Shown here piece after piece: positions 34,249 to 43,660 of a stretch of 60,737 bases of DNA. The stretch covers positions 1 to 60,737 of the forward strand of contig JAMDDH010000046.1 in the NCBI GenBank assembly GCA_023488885.1, read 5' to 3'. This DNA comes from Thermoplasmatota archaeon. GTDB lineage: Archaea > Thermoplasmatota > Thermoplasmata > Thermoplasmatales > Thermoplasmataceae. Below the pieces are notes generated by a model. That model searched no databases. It saw nothing but the letters and a program-made list of their open reading frames with translations, and had not been told where the DNA came from. How positions within the stretch are numbered: the stretch's first letter is position 1; every line of letters begins with the position of its first letter. The translations under genes and the position numbers were made by a program.

Positions 34249-34550
34249 GTGGTCTTTTCCGAATCATCGACTTTTTTCTTCGCTGCCATAAGCTCATCGT
34301 CCCCAAATTCTATGGCAATTAAACCGGAGACTGGGATGAGACGCAGGATGCTCTTATCCTCCTCCCCCTTAATCCTGAAACATACAGCCCCTTCTTCCCC
34401 AAGAAGAGTGTAACCTACAAATTCGCCAGTGGTCTCCATTGGTTCTTCCCTACCGCTGTTTGAGACTACTTTATATTTCCCGCCTTTCTTGATTTCGATC
34501 AAATCCATATTCATCAACAACTCTGACAACAGGGACAGGTTAATTTTCAT
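34236..34550 (-). CDS. Small beta-rich protein of unknown function
   Basis: 104 residues. After an N-terminal helix (NLSLLSELLMNMDL), the body alternates short beta strands (IEIKKGGKYKVVSN, GEFVGYTLLGEEGAVCFRI), resembling a small barrel such as an Sm-like fold; that is a guess. The C terminus is charged. No family recognised. Confidence 0.72.
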   Translation of the reverse strand: MKINLSLLSELLMNMDLIEIKKGGKYKVVSNSGREEPMETTGEFVGYTLLGEEGAVCFRIKGEEDKSILRLIPVSGLIAIEFGDDELMAAKKKVDDSEKTTYFN

Positions 34551-34608
34551 CTGTTCCCACTCAAACGCTCATTCAAGATGTCATATAAAACTTTATGATT
34601 TTATTAAC

Positions 34609-35052
34609 CTATGGCTTTGATTTGAGGCGCGATAACTGCCAAATGTGTTCCACTGTTTTCCGGTAGTTATCAATTGCCATCTTCAGGTTAACTTCGACCC
34701 AGTTCCATGCCCTCATGATATCCCCGGATCTTAGCCGGTATTTCTTTGTTTTTCCGTCCTGCACCTCTTCCAGTATATCCATGGATTTCAGCTTGTTAAG
34801 GTGCCTGTACAGAGTTGTCCTGCTTGTCTTGAGATATGCCAGAAGTTCTTCTCCTGTCCAGTATCTGTCGGAATTAAGAAGGAAGCACTCCTTGAATAGC
34901 CTGAAATAGGCAGACCTGGATATCACCTGCAAATCAGTGCTGGGCTTAAGCCTGGGAATGTATCCAATGTCCGAAAGGAAAAATGCGATGTTTTTGTCGA
35001 GGTCTTCATCCAGAACTCTGGTTGGCGTTGATACTACCGTCATCTTGAACAT
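34609..35052 (-). CDS. Winged-helix transcriptional regulator
   Basis: 147 residues. An HTH lies in the middle (about 67-115: WTGEELLAYLKTSRTTLYRHLNKLKSMDILEEVQDG), of the ArsR/MarR winged-helix kind. Flanking helices probably dimerise. The operator is not evident. Monocistronic by position. No ligand Cys pattern is seen, so metal sensing is unlikely. Confidence 0.78.
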   Translation of the reverse strand: MFKMTVVSTPTRVLDEDLDKNIAFFLSDIGYIPRLKPSTDLQVISRSAYFRLFKECFLLNSDRYWTGEELLAYLKTSRTTLYRHLNKLKSMDILEEVQDGKTKKYRLRSGDIMRAWNWVEVNLKMAIDNYRKTVEHIWQLSRLKSKP

Positions 35053-35119
35053 AATACCTCTCTGCCTAACGGTACAAAATTAATAAATCTATAGACTCGG
35101 AAACTTCAGCCTGTTCGTT

Positions 35120-35755
35120 TCAAATTCCGGCTACAATTGCAATCAGCCCTGTGACCATGAACTCGACACCTATGGACGCAAGGAGAAGACCCATTATTCT
35201 TGATATTATGAGAGACCCTGTCTTACCCAGTCTCTCAAACAGAGGAGTTGACAACCTTAAGATAATGTACGAAAAAATCAAAACTGTGATGATTGCTATA
35301 AACACAACAAATTTCTCGATCGGCCCATACCCGTTTGTATTGAAATAAATTATGGCAGTTGTTATTGTTCCGGGACCGGCAAGAAGTGGTGTTCCAATCG
35401 GTACAACACCTATTGCTTCCTTCTCCAGCGACTCATCCGTTTCCTGCTGAGTAAGCTTGGTGCGTGAAGTTTTTCCCTGAAGCATGTCGAAAGCAACTAT
35501 GAAAAGCAGGGCACCACCCGCTACCTTGAAGTCGGAGATGCTAATTCCGAGGACGGAAAATATGTATACTCCCAGAAGCATAAAACCCAGTACCATGCCT
35601 GTCGCAACCATGATGCTCTTGAAAATCACCCTCGACTTTTCCTTCTTCGTATAATTTTCGGTCAGTACCATAAGTGTCGGTACAGCCCCTATAGGATTGA
35701 GAATCGCAAAGATGGTCAATACGGTGGATATGTAGAGGAATATTAAGCTGACCAA
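35120..35755 (-). CDS. MarC-family membrane protein
   Basis: 211 residues with six TM helices. The family motif ILNPIGAVPTLMVLT is in the first helix and a repeat-like VGTPLLAGPGTITTAII in the fourth. Function of the family is unknown, despite the MarC name. The DUF47/PiT pair is divergent from it. Confidence 0.9.
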   Translation of the reverse strand: MVSLIFLYISTVLTIFAILNPIGAVPTLMVLTENYTKKEKSRVIFKSIMVATGMVLGFMLLGVYIFSVLGISISDFKVAGGALLFIVAFDMLQGKTSRTKLTQQETDESLEKEAIGVVPIGTPLLAGPGTITTAIIYFNTNGYGPIEKFVVFIAIITVLIFSYIILRLSTPLFERLGKTGSLIISRIMGLLLASIGVEFMVTGLIAIVAGI

Positions 35756-35879
35756 TCTACAGAGTCATAGATTTACAGCCTAAATTACTTTCGGGATTGT
35801 TGCCTATTGTTGTTTCTGGCACAGCTTGTGCACTGCTTTTCACCCGGGTATTGTATTTATATAGGCTAAAGATGAGGGA

Positions 35880-36566
35880 GTGATGGTTAATGCCAATTTT
35901 CTCAAGAAAATAATGGTTGTCGGAGAAAAAAGCGTGCTTCAGCAGCTTACCCAGTTTATAGACCTGGCAGTTGACTCCACAGGTGCCCTCAAAGAGATGT
36001 TGATGACAGAGGAAAACAAGAAGAGCCAGCTTAATGATAAAATAAAGTTTATAGAGAAAAAGGGTGACACACTCTGCATGAAGGTGAAGCAACATATAAC
36101 AGGCGGAGCAATAAGCTCCAACTTGATGGATAATCTTATTACCCTGGTTGAAACCTGCGATGATCTGCTTGATAAATCCTATTTTGTGAGCCGAGAGTTC
36201 AAGCGCGTTCATGAAAATAAGCATAAGTTTGACGACCTGGCCAGAGCCATCCTGAGGGACGGATATAACGTCTGCGTAAAAATCCTTGATAATACTCTGA
36301 TAGCTCTTGGTGAGGTAAGGATATTGCTTGAATCCAGGGACACAAAAGAAATGCTGGAATCCAGGGCAAAGATTGAGGTTCTTGAGGAAAAAGTTGATGA
36401 TCTGAAGGATAACCTGATTGATGAAGTATACAACAATGCGGACAGTTTACCTTACCTTATCTTCATTCACCTGATCGAGCTGGCCCATAAACTCGATGAC
36501 ATGCTGGATGACTGCGAGGATATATCTGATCTTGTGCAGACAATCAATATCTCAATAACCCGGTAA
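35880..36566 (+). CDS. DUF47/PhoU-like phosphate transport accessory protein
   Basis: 228-residue all-helical protein of the DUF47 family, related to PhoU. Helices carry the family's metal-binding acid/His pattern (for example ETCDDLLDKSYFVSREFKRV and LIELAHKLDDMLDDCEDISD). The pit gene follows after 1 nt, so it probably controls or supports PiT transport. It lacks the two-repeat length of bacterial PhoU but fits DUF47. Confidence 0.92.
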   Translation: MMVNANFLKKIMVVGEKSVLQQLTQFIDLAVDSTGALKEMLMTEENKKSQLNDKIKFIEKKGDTLCMKVKQHITGGAISSNLMDNLITLVETCDDLLDKSYFVSREFKRVHENKHKFDDLARAILRDGYNVCVKILDNTLIALGEVRILLESRDTKEMLESRAKIEVLEEKVDDLKDNLIDEVYNNADSLPYLIFIHLIELAHKLDDMLDDCEDISDLVQTINISITR

Positions 36567-36567
36567 A

Positions 36568-37467
36568 ATGTTATACGGCTACCTCATTATTGTACTTGCG
36601 GTTATACTGACCGCGCTTGTTTCGGGAAACAACCTGTCAGCAGCGGTAGGAACGCTAATAGGCTCAAGGATCGTATCAAGGATCGGAGGGATCATAATCG
36701 GGATTCTCGGTTTTACCTCCGGTCTCCTGATACAGGGGGAAAGTCTTGCCGATACTGCGACAAAGCTTATACCGAGATCCAGCCAGATCATAGTATTTGC
36801 ACTTCTGATTGCACTTATAATTTTTGCACTCGCTACATACTTCCGCGTCCCACTTTCGCTGATCATGGCACTGGTGGGAGTCTCTATAGGACTTTCATAC
36901 AGATTTGGGTATCCCGAGCATACCTACCTGATCAGGATAATAATACTGACATGGATAATTGCCCCCCTGGCTTCAATTGCCCTGGGATTTGCCTTGAACA
37001 GGAAACTTACAGGCCTGCAACCCAAGAACGTATGGAATTTTGCATTATCATTGAAGCTGGCACTTGTGGCAGTATCTTTCCTCACCGCATTCACGCTTGG
37101 TGCCAACACACTCGGATTTATAGAGCAGATATCCGGACTGGGCGGCTTCGGCGTGATTTATATGATCATCGGCATAGTTCTGGGATCGGTTTTTCTTAGC
37201 AAGGGCGTAATCAGGAGAGTAGGGCAGGAAATGTATCTTATGAGATACACCAATGCTTTTGTGGCGCTGATCGTCTCCTCAGCACTTGTTGAAGGAGCGA
37301 CACTGATCGGACTCCCGCTCAGTAACACCCAGACCCTGACCTCCAGTGTTTTTGGAACCGGGCTTTCCTACCGGAACAAGCTCATGGAAATCAGGCCATT
37401 TCTGATCACTGTTGCCACCTGGATACTGTCTCCTTTACTTGGCATAATATGCGGACTACTTGCCTGA
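36568..37467 (+). CDS. pit: PiT-family inorganic phosphate transporter
   Basis: 299 residues with about eight to nine TM helices. The first PiT signature is SGNNLSAAVGTLIGSRI; the second repeat has ALVEGATLIGLPLSNTQTLTSSVFG. Cation-coupled, low-affinity phosphate uptake, complementing pstSCAB. Convergent with an unknown gene (12 nt overlap). Confidence 0.93.
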   Translation: MLYGYLIIVLAVILTALVSGNNLSAAVGTLIGSRIVSRIGGIIIGILGFTSGLLIQGESLADTATKLIPRSSQIIVFALLIALIIFALATYFRVPLSLIMALVGVSIGLSYRFGYPEHTYLIRIIILTWIIAPLASIALGFALNRKLTGLQPKNVWNFALSLKLALVAVSFLTAFTLGANTLGFIEQISGLGGFGVIYMIIGIVLGSVFLSKGVIRRVGQEMYLMRYTNAFVALIVSSALVEGATLIGLPLSNTQTLTSSVFGTGLSYRNKLMEIRPFLITVATWILSPLLGIICGLLA

Positions 37468-38271
37468 CAGGGTGTCGTAGTCGAATATGGTTGTTTTTGA
37501 TATTTTCTCCATATAATTATAGTATCGCTTGATAAAACGCCGCCTGTACTCATCAAAATTAGCCGGGTAGTATAGGTATTGCCCCCTTGACTTGAAGATC
37601 CCCGCACCAACAATATTCTTCAAAAGGTCCTGGAAATCCCTCTTTATCTGGTCTTTTCTGATCCCTATTGAGTTTTCATAGGCGTCATTAAGGCTGTGTG
37701 TCACGATTAGATTCCTGTTTATTGGCTGCATGAGAAGCAGGTTTCTTGTTAGGAATAGAGACCTGATCAGCGGATCAAGATCAGGGTGATACGGAGAGGG
37801 AAAATTGATCATCCTTGGAACTTCCGCACTGGCCAGTTTCATTACGGCTTCAAATCCTTCTGTTGATCCGCCAGTGAAATTAAGAGTCCCGGCAGATACA
37901 TCCATGGAAATTGCTGGATTATTACTGCCACCAACGGTTTTTCCGACATCTCCCGGTGTAATGAGTTTTACGGCCCTGATTCCAGATCCGAATCTTTCCT
38001 GAAGCCCACCAATTATTTCAGTCACTATGGATCGTTCCGAAGCTTTCCTGTCTTCAGAGAAAGTGTAGAAGAGGAAATCCCCAATGCACATTGCACCGGA
38101 TTTCCTCCCGGCAAGAATGTACCACGCGTTCGAACTGAGACCAAAATCCAGCGGAATCAGGCCGGTGATTTCATGCCCGTCCTGCAGTCTTGAGAATACC
38201 TCACCTATTATTGTGTGATTGTTCAGATTCGTGCGGAATACCGCATTCCTGTCGCTGTAAGTACTAGTCAT
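37456..38271 (-). CDS. Unknown protein, last gene of a three-gene cluster
   Basis: 271 residues, cytoplasmic. Not recognised. The first half is beta-rich (NLNNHTIIGEVFSRLQDG, GLIPLDFGLSSNAWYIL). The C-terminal third is helical and basic with YYPANFDEYRRRFIKRYYNY, and could be nucleic acid or partner binding. It overlaps the end of the previous gene by 8 nt, so they are coupled. No transporter, enzyme or signal features visible. Confidence 0.72.
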   Translation of the reverse strand: MTSTYSDRNAVFRTNLNNHTIIGEVFSRLQDGHEITGLIPLDFGLSSNAWYILAGRKSGAMCIGDFLFYTFSEDRKASERSIVTEIIGGLQERFGSGIRAVKLITPGDVGKTVGGSNNPAISMDVSAGTLNFTGGSTEGFEAVMKLASAEVPRMINFPSPYHPDLDPLIRSLFLTRNLLLMQPINRNLIVTHSLNDAYENSIGIRKDQIKRDFQDLLKNIVGAGIFKSRGQYLYYPANFDEYRRRFIKRYYNYMEKISKTTIFDYDTLSGK

Positions 38272-39142
38272 TTCGAATCAACCTTTCCGTGGCATCCATT
38301 AATTTTATGCGGAAACCCAGTTGCGTTTCCGACTGGAAGTTAAGGATAACGCGGCCTTCTTCAACAATTATACTGCCTCTCTCACCGGATTTGCCGGCGA
38401 AAGCTATTCCGTAAGGTGGATAAGGCCTGAATGAACATTCACGTGCGAAATTCGAAGAAAGTGCGGAACTGAGACTCTTGACATTCTTTACTCTCCCTGC
38501 TATTTTCATTGGCCTGACTATTGCAACCTCATCCTCGTTTCTTTTTGGAGTAAATGCCCGGAACGCGTCCTCGTATACCCTACTCTGTCCCATGACTCCA
38601 GCGGACATTTCGAATATCAGTCCGGCAGCCCCGGCATCTGGATTGCTCAATGTGAAGGTCATCTCATTGTCCACGTAGATTCTGCAATCTGTATTGGTAA
38701 ATCCGAATTTGACAGGCCACCTGGCTAGGTCACCTGATGCCTCAAGCCACATTTTCTCAGCCAGAGATGCGTCGTCCATTACGTTGCTTACAGTTGCGTT
38801 TCCTCTGGACAGGGTGAGATCTGTCATTACGTATCCATGTCCGGCGGCCAGATCGGGGAACTTCGAGAATGTTCCGGAAAATGCACGGACCATGTGTACC
38901 TGGCCTGATGCGACGTAAGCAGAAAGATAACGTTCATTTTGTGTCATAGCAACTTTGAAGCGTTCCTGCACAGGTATCATGAACACCTTAAGGGACTGAT
39001 TCTGCATCGTAAGAAGGCTTGTGTCTGCGGCGGAAAATAACAGTCTAACATAAACGCGCCCCTTCCTGCCGATCATGTTTATGTTCTGGCTGAATAGCTC
39101 TATGAATTCTTCCTTGTTCAACTCATTAAAGTAAGCGAGCAA
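38264..39142 (-). CDS. Unknown protein, middle gene of the cluster
   Basis: 292 residues, no signal peptide or TM segment. Beta-rich with repeated strand-turn patterns (GRKGRVYVRLLFSAAD, CRIYVDNEMTFTLSNP, GSIIVEEGRVILNFQSE). Begins with a helix (NELNKEEFIELFSQNINM). No catalytic motif that I can identify. Lies 42 nt downstream of the small acidic gene and overlaps the next one. Confidence 0.72.
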   Translation of the reverse strand: MLAYFNELNKEEFIELFSQNINMIGRKGRVYVRLLFSAADTSLLTMQNQSLKVFMIPVQERFKVAMTQNERYLSAYVASGQVHMVRAFSGTFSKFPDLAAGHGYVMTDLTLSRGNATVSNVMDDASLAEKMWLEASGDLARWPVKFGFTNTDCRIYVDNEMTFTLSNPDAGAAGLIFEMSAGVMGQSRVYEDAFRAFTPKRNEDEVAIVRPMKIAGRVKNVKSLSSALSSNFARECSFRPYPPYGIAFAGKSGERGSIIVEEGRVILNFQSETQLGFRIKLMDATERLIRND

Positions 39143-39184
39143 CGCTAAAAATAATTTGTATCCATAATCACAAATACGGAATGT

Positions 39185-39613
39185 TCACAGATCGCCGTTC
39201 GCGAGAAAATCCCTGATATCATCGTCGCTGTACGGGCCTTCCACTGCTACCGGGAGCATAATGGGCTCTTCTTCAAAGCCACTGTCGTCGTATTCCTCTG
39301 ATATATTCTCTAAATGCACTTCAAACGTATCGAGATAGGATTCTGCGGTCTCGTCTTCCATTTCACCCTCTCTGGCGTATACTTCGTCAAACCAGATTAT
39401 GTAACAGTAACCTCCGAATTTGTACACTTTCCTGTTCTCTGAATCCATGGTCAGCTTGCTGAGACTGTTCTCTGTCAACAGCCCGTAAATGTATCCAACC
39501 AGGACAGCCTCCTGAAAAGTACCCTGTCCGCCGTATTCTTCGTCTCCGAGAGTGTGGAATTCTGACATTATTTCATACAGCAGCCTTGCATCCAGTTTCA
39601 ACGTCATGATCAC
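39185..39613 (-). CDS. Small acidic unknown protein, first gene of the cluster
   Basis: 142 residues, strongly acidic in its second half (EGEMEDETAESYLD, SEEYDDSGFEEE, YSDDDIRDFL). The N-terminal half is helical (LKLDARLLYEIMSEFHTLGDEE, EAVLVGYIYGLL). Acidic tails of this kind often act as a partner-binding or nucleic-acid mimic surface, but that is inference. Divergent from nreA by about 150 nt. Confidence 0.65.
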   Translation of the reverse strand: MIMTLKLDARLLYEIMSEFHTLGDEEYGGQGTFQEAVLVGYIYGLLTENSLSKLTMDSENRKVYKFGGYCYIIWFDEVYAREGEMEDETAESYLDTFEVHLENISEEYDDSGFEEEPIMLPVAVEGPYSDDDIRDFLANGDL

Positions 39614-39764
39614 CCAGGTCCGGGAAGTCTTATCCCCATATCTTGAGGTATTCCTTATGTCGCGATCATTGTAAAACTTATTTACTTTGATTTGTGTTCG
39701 AAAGAAATCTCAAATCAATTATATATTCAATGATACTGATTGTACTGTGCAGGTGAAAGCGACC

Positions 39765-40997
39765 ATGAAGATTCCGGCATCTCTGTGCCTGAGATGCAGA
39801 GGCACCAAGATGTTATGCGGACTTTCATACTGCCCGATATCAGTAAAGTATCTGACGCAGCCAAGCCTGAAAATGGTCAGGGGTAACACACTCAGCGGAG
39901 CGTCTCCTCCCAGCATTTTTGTTGGAAGATACGGCTATCCTAAAGTTAAGTTGTATCCCTCGACACCCCCGATCCACGGCGACACTTCCCCGTACGAGGA
40001 CCCGAAGGAGTGGATGAACATTCCTCTTGAGAAATTTCTATCGATGAGGCTTTCCATGATCAGGGGGGGCGTGGACGTTGAGGTGGGGCAGGCAGTTGAT
40101 CCTTCTAGGCTTTTTCATGAAATACAGCTAATGGCTCTTTCCGAGAAATCCGTTGAGGTTGAGATGGTGCTGGAGAGGAACATTTCAGACAGGGATGTCA
40201 TTCTCGATGAACATACTCCCCCAATGGGCCCTTCGGCACCTGTGAAGAGGTTCACCGCAGATTATTCAGCACCTGGTCTTCACATGGAGAAGGTATATGG
40301 TGATACAGATCTGAAGGCAATGGATGCAATGATCTACCTGTATTCCAACGGACAGGACGTTTCTAAAATTTCCAAGATACTGAGCGTTGGCGCGGTAGGA
40401 CAGAAAAATTCCAGAAAAGTTGTCCCGACGAGATGGTCTATAACCGCTGTCGACAAGAATCTCTCGGATCACATGGTGGAAGTGGTTAAAGACTTCAGGC
40501 AGATAGACAAATTCATTGCATTTGTGAGGGAAACTCCTGGAAATCTTTTCATGGCTGTACTTACTCCTTCAAACTGGATATACGAGTGGGGAGAATCCTG
40601 GTTCCCGGGCAGCACTTGGAACCAGTGGGGAGAGGAGGCATATGTGGAGATAGATGATGAGGGTTATTACGGCAGGACTGAGTATCCTGGGATAGGAGGC
40701 TGTTATTATTCGACAAGGCTTGCGACAGCCGAGAAATTCACTTCGATGAGGAGAAGCGGCGGAGCGATAACATGGCGGGAAATATATCCGGGATTCAACC
40801 TTCCGGTAGGGGTATGGTACGTCAGGGAGAACATGAGGGCACTTTTCAACTCAGAACCGGTTGAATTCGACACCCTTGACATGGCACTCGAGTATATTTC
40901 CAGGTTCATGAAGGTTCCTCTGGCAAAGTGGACTGCAAAATCAAATGTGGTCAAGACCCTGAAATACAACAATCTCGACAGGTTTTTCAAGATTTGA
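39765..40997 (+). CDS. nreA: Nre DNA repair protein
   Basis: Archaeal DNA repair protein of the Nre family. The N terminus has a zinc site, CLRCRGTKMLCGLSYC. The core contains SPPSIFVGRYGYPKV and GPSAPVKRF, family-conserved segments. The C terminus ends LDRFFKI, resembling the PCNA-interacting (PIP) box but without the first Gln. ATG 39765 was chosen because AGGTGA lies 8-9 nt upstream and homologues begin just before the Cys motif. The SplB-like gene begins 1 nt after its stop. Confidence 0.9.
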   Translation: MKIPASLCLRCRGTKMLCGLSYCPISVKYLTQPSLKMVRGNTLSGASPPSIFVGRYGYPKVKLYPSTPPIHGDTSPYEDPKEWMNIPLEKFLSMRLSMIRGGVDVEVGQAVDPSRLFHEIQLMALSEKSVEVEMVLERNISDRDVILDEHTPPMGPSAPVKRFTADYSAPGLHMEKVYGDTDLKAMDAMIYLYSNGQDVSKISKILSVGAVGQKNSRKVVPTRWSITAVDKNLSDHMVEVVKDFRQIDKFIAFVRETPGNLFMAVLTPSNWIYEWGESWFPGSTWNQWGEEAYVEIDDEGYYGRTEYPGIGGCYYSTRLATAEKFTSMRRSGGAITWREIYPGFNLPVGVWYVRENMRALFNSEPVEFDTLDMALEYISRFMKVPLAKWTAKSNVVKTLKYNNLDRFFKI

Positions 40998-40998
40998 G

Positions 40999-41838
40999 AT
41001 GAAAATCGTAGAATATGAAGCAAAAAAGGGAATTTCCAGATCGAATTTACCTGAACTGGATTATGCAGTGAATCCCTACAGCGGATGCCAACACAGGTGC
41101 CTTTACTGTTTTGCCATAAACTTCACCTCCGTGCCAGAAGCCAGGGAAAACTGGGGGAAAGTTGTGTATGCCAAAACGAATATCGTAAAATTATTAAAAC
41201 AGGAAATAAACGGCCTGAGACGCGGGATCGTCGGCATTTCCACCATAACAGATCCGTATCAGCCTGCGGAAGCGAAATACAAGCTAACTGGAGGTACTGT
41301 AGAACTTCTGGCAAAAAACGGGTTCCGCGTAACGATCCAGACCAAATCTCCGCTTGCAAGAAGGGACATTGAAATTTTCAAACGTTACCGTAACAGCCTG
41401 GACCTTGGAGTGACCATAACAACTCTTGACAGAAGAAAGGCCATGATAATCGAACCACAGACCCCATCACCGCAAGAAAGATCCAGATTGCTTATTGATC
41501 TGAAAGAAGAGAAAATCCCGACATGGATATTTCTGGGTCCGATAATCAGGGAATTCAACGATAATTATGAAAACCTGAACGGAATATTTTCCCTTGCCTC
41601 CATGACCGGATCAAGAGTGATTTACGATTTCTACGCTCAGTATAACGGATCAAAGGAGCTTATGATGAAAGAATTTCCAGGTTATGTTCCGGACGATGCG
41701 TTTCATGGTGATCAATCATGGAAGTCCAGAGTCACGAAATTAATTGAGAATATTGCAGAGGAACACTCCGTAAAATGCAACAGCCAGGCCGATGAATGGG
41801 TAGCCTCAAAGGCGCAGGCAGGCCAGAGATTCCTTTGA
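40999..41838 (+). CDS. SplB-like radical SAM protein
   Basis: 279 residues of the COG1533 group (spore photoproduct lyase-related). The cluster motif is CQHRCLYC (Cys30, 34, 37), then GISTITDPYQPAE and a typical DLGVTITTLD strand. Because it follows nreA immediately, a role in repair of DNA or nucleotide lesions is plausible. Other COG1533 members have other or unknown roles, so the substrate is open. Confidence 0.88.
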   Translation: MKIVEYEAKKGISRSNLPELDYAVNPYSGCQHRCLYCFAINFTSVPEARENWGKVVYAKTNIVKLLKQEINGLRRGIVGISTITDPYQPAEAKYKLTGGTVELLAKNGFRVTIQTKSPLARRDIEIFKRYRNSLDLGVTITTLDRRKAMIIEPQTPSPQERSRLLIDLKEEKIPTWIFLGPIIREFNDNYENLNGIFSLASMTGSRVIYDFYAQYNGSKELMMKEFPGYVPDDAFHGDQSWKSRVTKLIENIAEEHSVKCNSQADEWVASKAQAGQRFL

Positions 41839-41963
41839 AAACATGCCCATTATTTCCGGCAAAGGCATTTTTTGGTGTCCGGCACATTTCCTCCACTTAA
41901 ACAGGTACCTTAAGCCATTCTCCTTTTTTCAGTTTTTGCGCCGTTCAGGAAAATTGCAGGAAA

Positions 41964-42653
41964 CTAAAGATAAAATTTTTTCAAAGAATTTAGATGGTCT
42001 TGATGATCCCTGAGTATATCTGACAGTTTGGAAATCGTTCTGGCGTTATTGTACCTGAAACGTTTGAAGACCAGTTCATCGTTCTGTGTGTCAAGCAGAG
42101 CATACATCGGCATCCAGTTCCCGTCCCTGGGCTGACCGGAGCTCCCCGGATTTACGATTTTTCCTCTGTACAGCATAGGGAAATGTGTATGTCCTACCAT
42201 AATGTAATCGAACTTACGGTAATTTGCATTTCTCCATATCATCTCAGCCTCCGTGGAAAACAGGTAACCAAAAAGGTTGTTGTTGGGGGAGGCATGCGTG
42301 ATCAACATTTTTCTGCCATCAATTTCTATCTCGCTCTGATGCTTCAGCCCAGTGAGCCTGGAAATATCTCCAGCCGATAGAAATTTTTTAGTTATGAATT
42401 CTCTCGTGAATTCACTAAGATCATGCATTTCGGCTGCACACCTGCAGTCTTCGTTTTCTGCAACTGCATAATCATGATTGCCCATCACAATGTAATCGGC
42501 TTCCTGAAACACAAGGTCGAGGGTTTCAGCCGGTTCCGGGCCGTAGTCAACAATGTCACCTAGGAAGATTGCCTTGTCGTATGACTCCCTGTTAATCAGT
42601 GTTTTCAGGGCATCAAAATTGGAGTGAATGTCCGAAAAAATCAAGACCTTCAT
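41964..42653 (-). CDS. Metallophosphoesterase (MJ0936/YfcE-like)
   Basis: 229 residues with the calcineurin-like motifs in order: DIHSN, GDIVDYGP, GNHD, THASP and GHTH(FPM). Two metal ions in the active site; substrate unknown, probably a phosphodiester. Ends with a short helical tail. Divergent from the SDR gene. Confidence 0.92.
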   Translation of the reverse strand: MKVLIFSDIHSNFDALKTLINRESYDKAIFLGDIVDYGPEPAETLDLVFQEADYIVMGNHDYAVAENEDCRCAAEMHDLSEFTREFITKKFLSAGDISRLTGLKHQSEIEIDGRKMLITHASPNNNLFGYLFSTEAEMIWRNANYRKFDYIMVGHTHFPMLYRGKIVNPGSSGQPRDGNWMPMYALLDTQNDELVFKRFRYNNARTISKLSDILRDHQDHLNSLKKFYL

Positions 42654-42721
42654 GTTTTATTGATGCAGAAATGGTACTTATTCCTAACTGAAGAGATGAA
42701 GAGCCGAACACTTTTTTAGGG

Positions 42722-43525
42722 GTGCCCGAATTATATGCCATGGACGATCTAAAGGGTAAGAGAGGCATCATAACGGCAGCCAGTTCCGGGATAGGACAGG
42801 CCGTTGCCAAGGTGCTGCACGATGCCGGTGTTGAATTGCTAATCAGCTCAAGCAACAGGGAAAAAATTAAGGTTTCCGCAGAAAATATCGCCACAGGCGG
42901 AGATGCCAGGATCATATGGCAGAAATGTGACCTGACCAGCAAAAGCGATCTTCACTCAATTCGTCAGACCGTCCAGAAGCAATTTGAAACACTTGATTAT
43001 ATAATAGTTAACTATGGAGACCCGAAAATTTCAGAATTCCAGAAACTAACGGAAGAAGACTGGTCCACTTACATGAATATGTTCATAGGTTCAACAACAA
43101 CCCTGGTCAGGGAATTACTGCCCCTCCTTCAGAAACCTGGAGGAAGGATCATATTTATCACTTCGATGACCACAAGGGAATCATACGAGGGTTTCTCTCT
43201 TTCCGGGTCGTTGAGAGCTGCCGTAGTAAATCTTGGAAAGATTCTATCACTGGAACTTGGTCCTGTAGGGATCAACGTGAATTCCATTTCTCAGGGGTAT
43301 TTTCTGACTGATCGGCTTAAGGCGGTTCTTGAAACAAATTCAACAAAGAACGGCACTGATATTGATACGGAACTTCAGAAGATCAAGGAGCAGATTCCTC
43401 TCCGAAGAATTGGAGAACCTGAGGAAATCGGTCGTCTTGTAGCATTCTTGTGCTCGAGTACTTCATCATACATCACGGGAGCCAATATACCAATTGACGG
43501 AGGAATAACAAGATATCCCTATTGA
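42722..43525 (+). CDS. SDR-fold protein lacking the usual catalytic tetrad
   Basis: 267 residues, Rossmann fold. The nucleotide loop is TAASSGIGQA. The SDR motif NYG replaces the usual NAG. At the active site the normal Y-x-x-x-K is S-x-x-x-R (SGSLRAAVVNLG), so the catalytic Tyr and Lys are missing. This fits a known divergent subgroup of beta-ketoacyl-reductase-like SDRs. It may not be a standard dehydrogenase. Starts at GTG 42722 or ATG 42740. Confidence 0.85.
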   Translation: MPELYAMDDLKGKRGIITAASSGIGQAVAKVLHDAGVELLISSSNREKIKVSAENIATGGDARIIWQKCDLTSKSDLHSIRQTVQKQFETLDYIIVNYGDPKISEFQKLTEEDWSTYMNMFIGSTTTLVRELLPLLQKPGGRIIFITSMTTRESYEGFSLSGSLRAAVVNLGKILSLELGPVGINVNSISQGYFLTDRLKAVLETNSTKNGTDIDTELQKIKEQIPLRRIGEPEEIGRLVAFLCSSTSSYITGANIPIDGGITRYPY

Positions 43526-43660
43526 TTGCCATGGATTATCCCAGATTGCATACCATATGCCGGCATATGGCTCATAATTTATTCGTATTATGAATGAATA
43601 TCGTAAAATAATGTATTTAATGTAAAAAAAGTTTAATTATATCCAAGTTCATGTTAAGAC

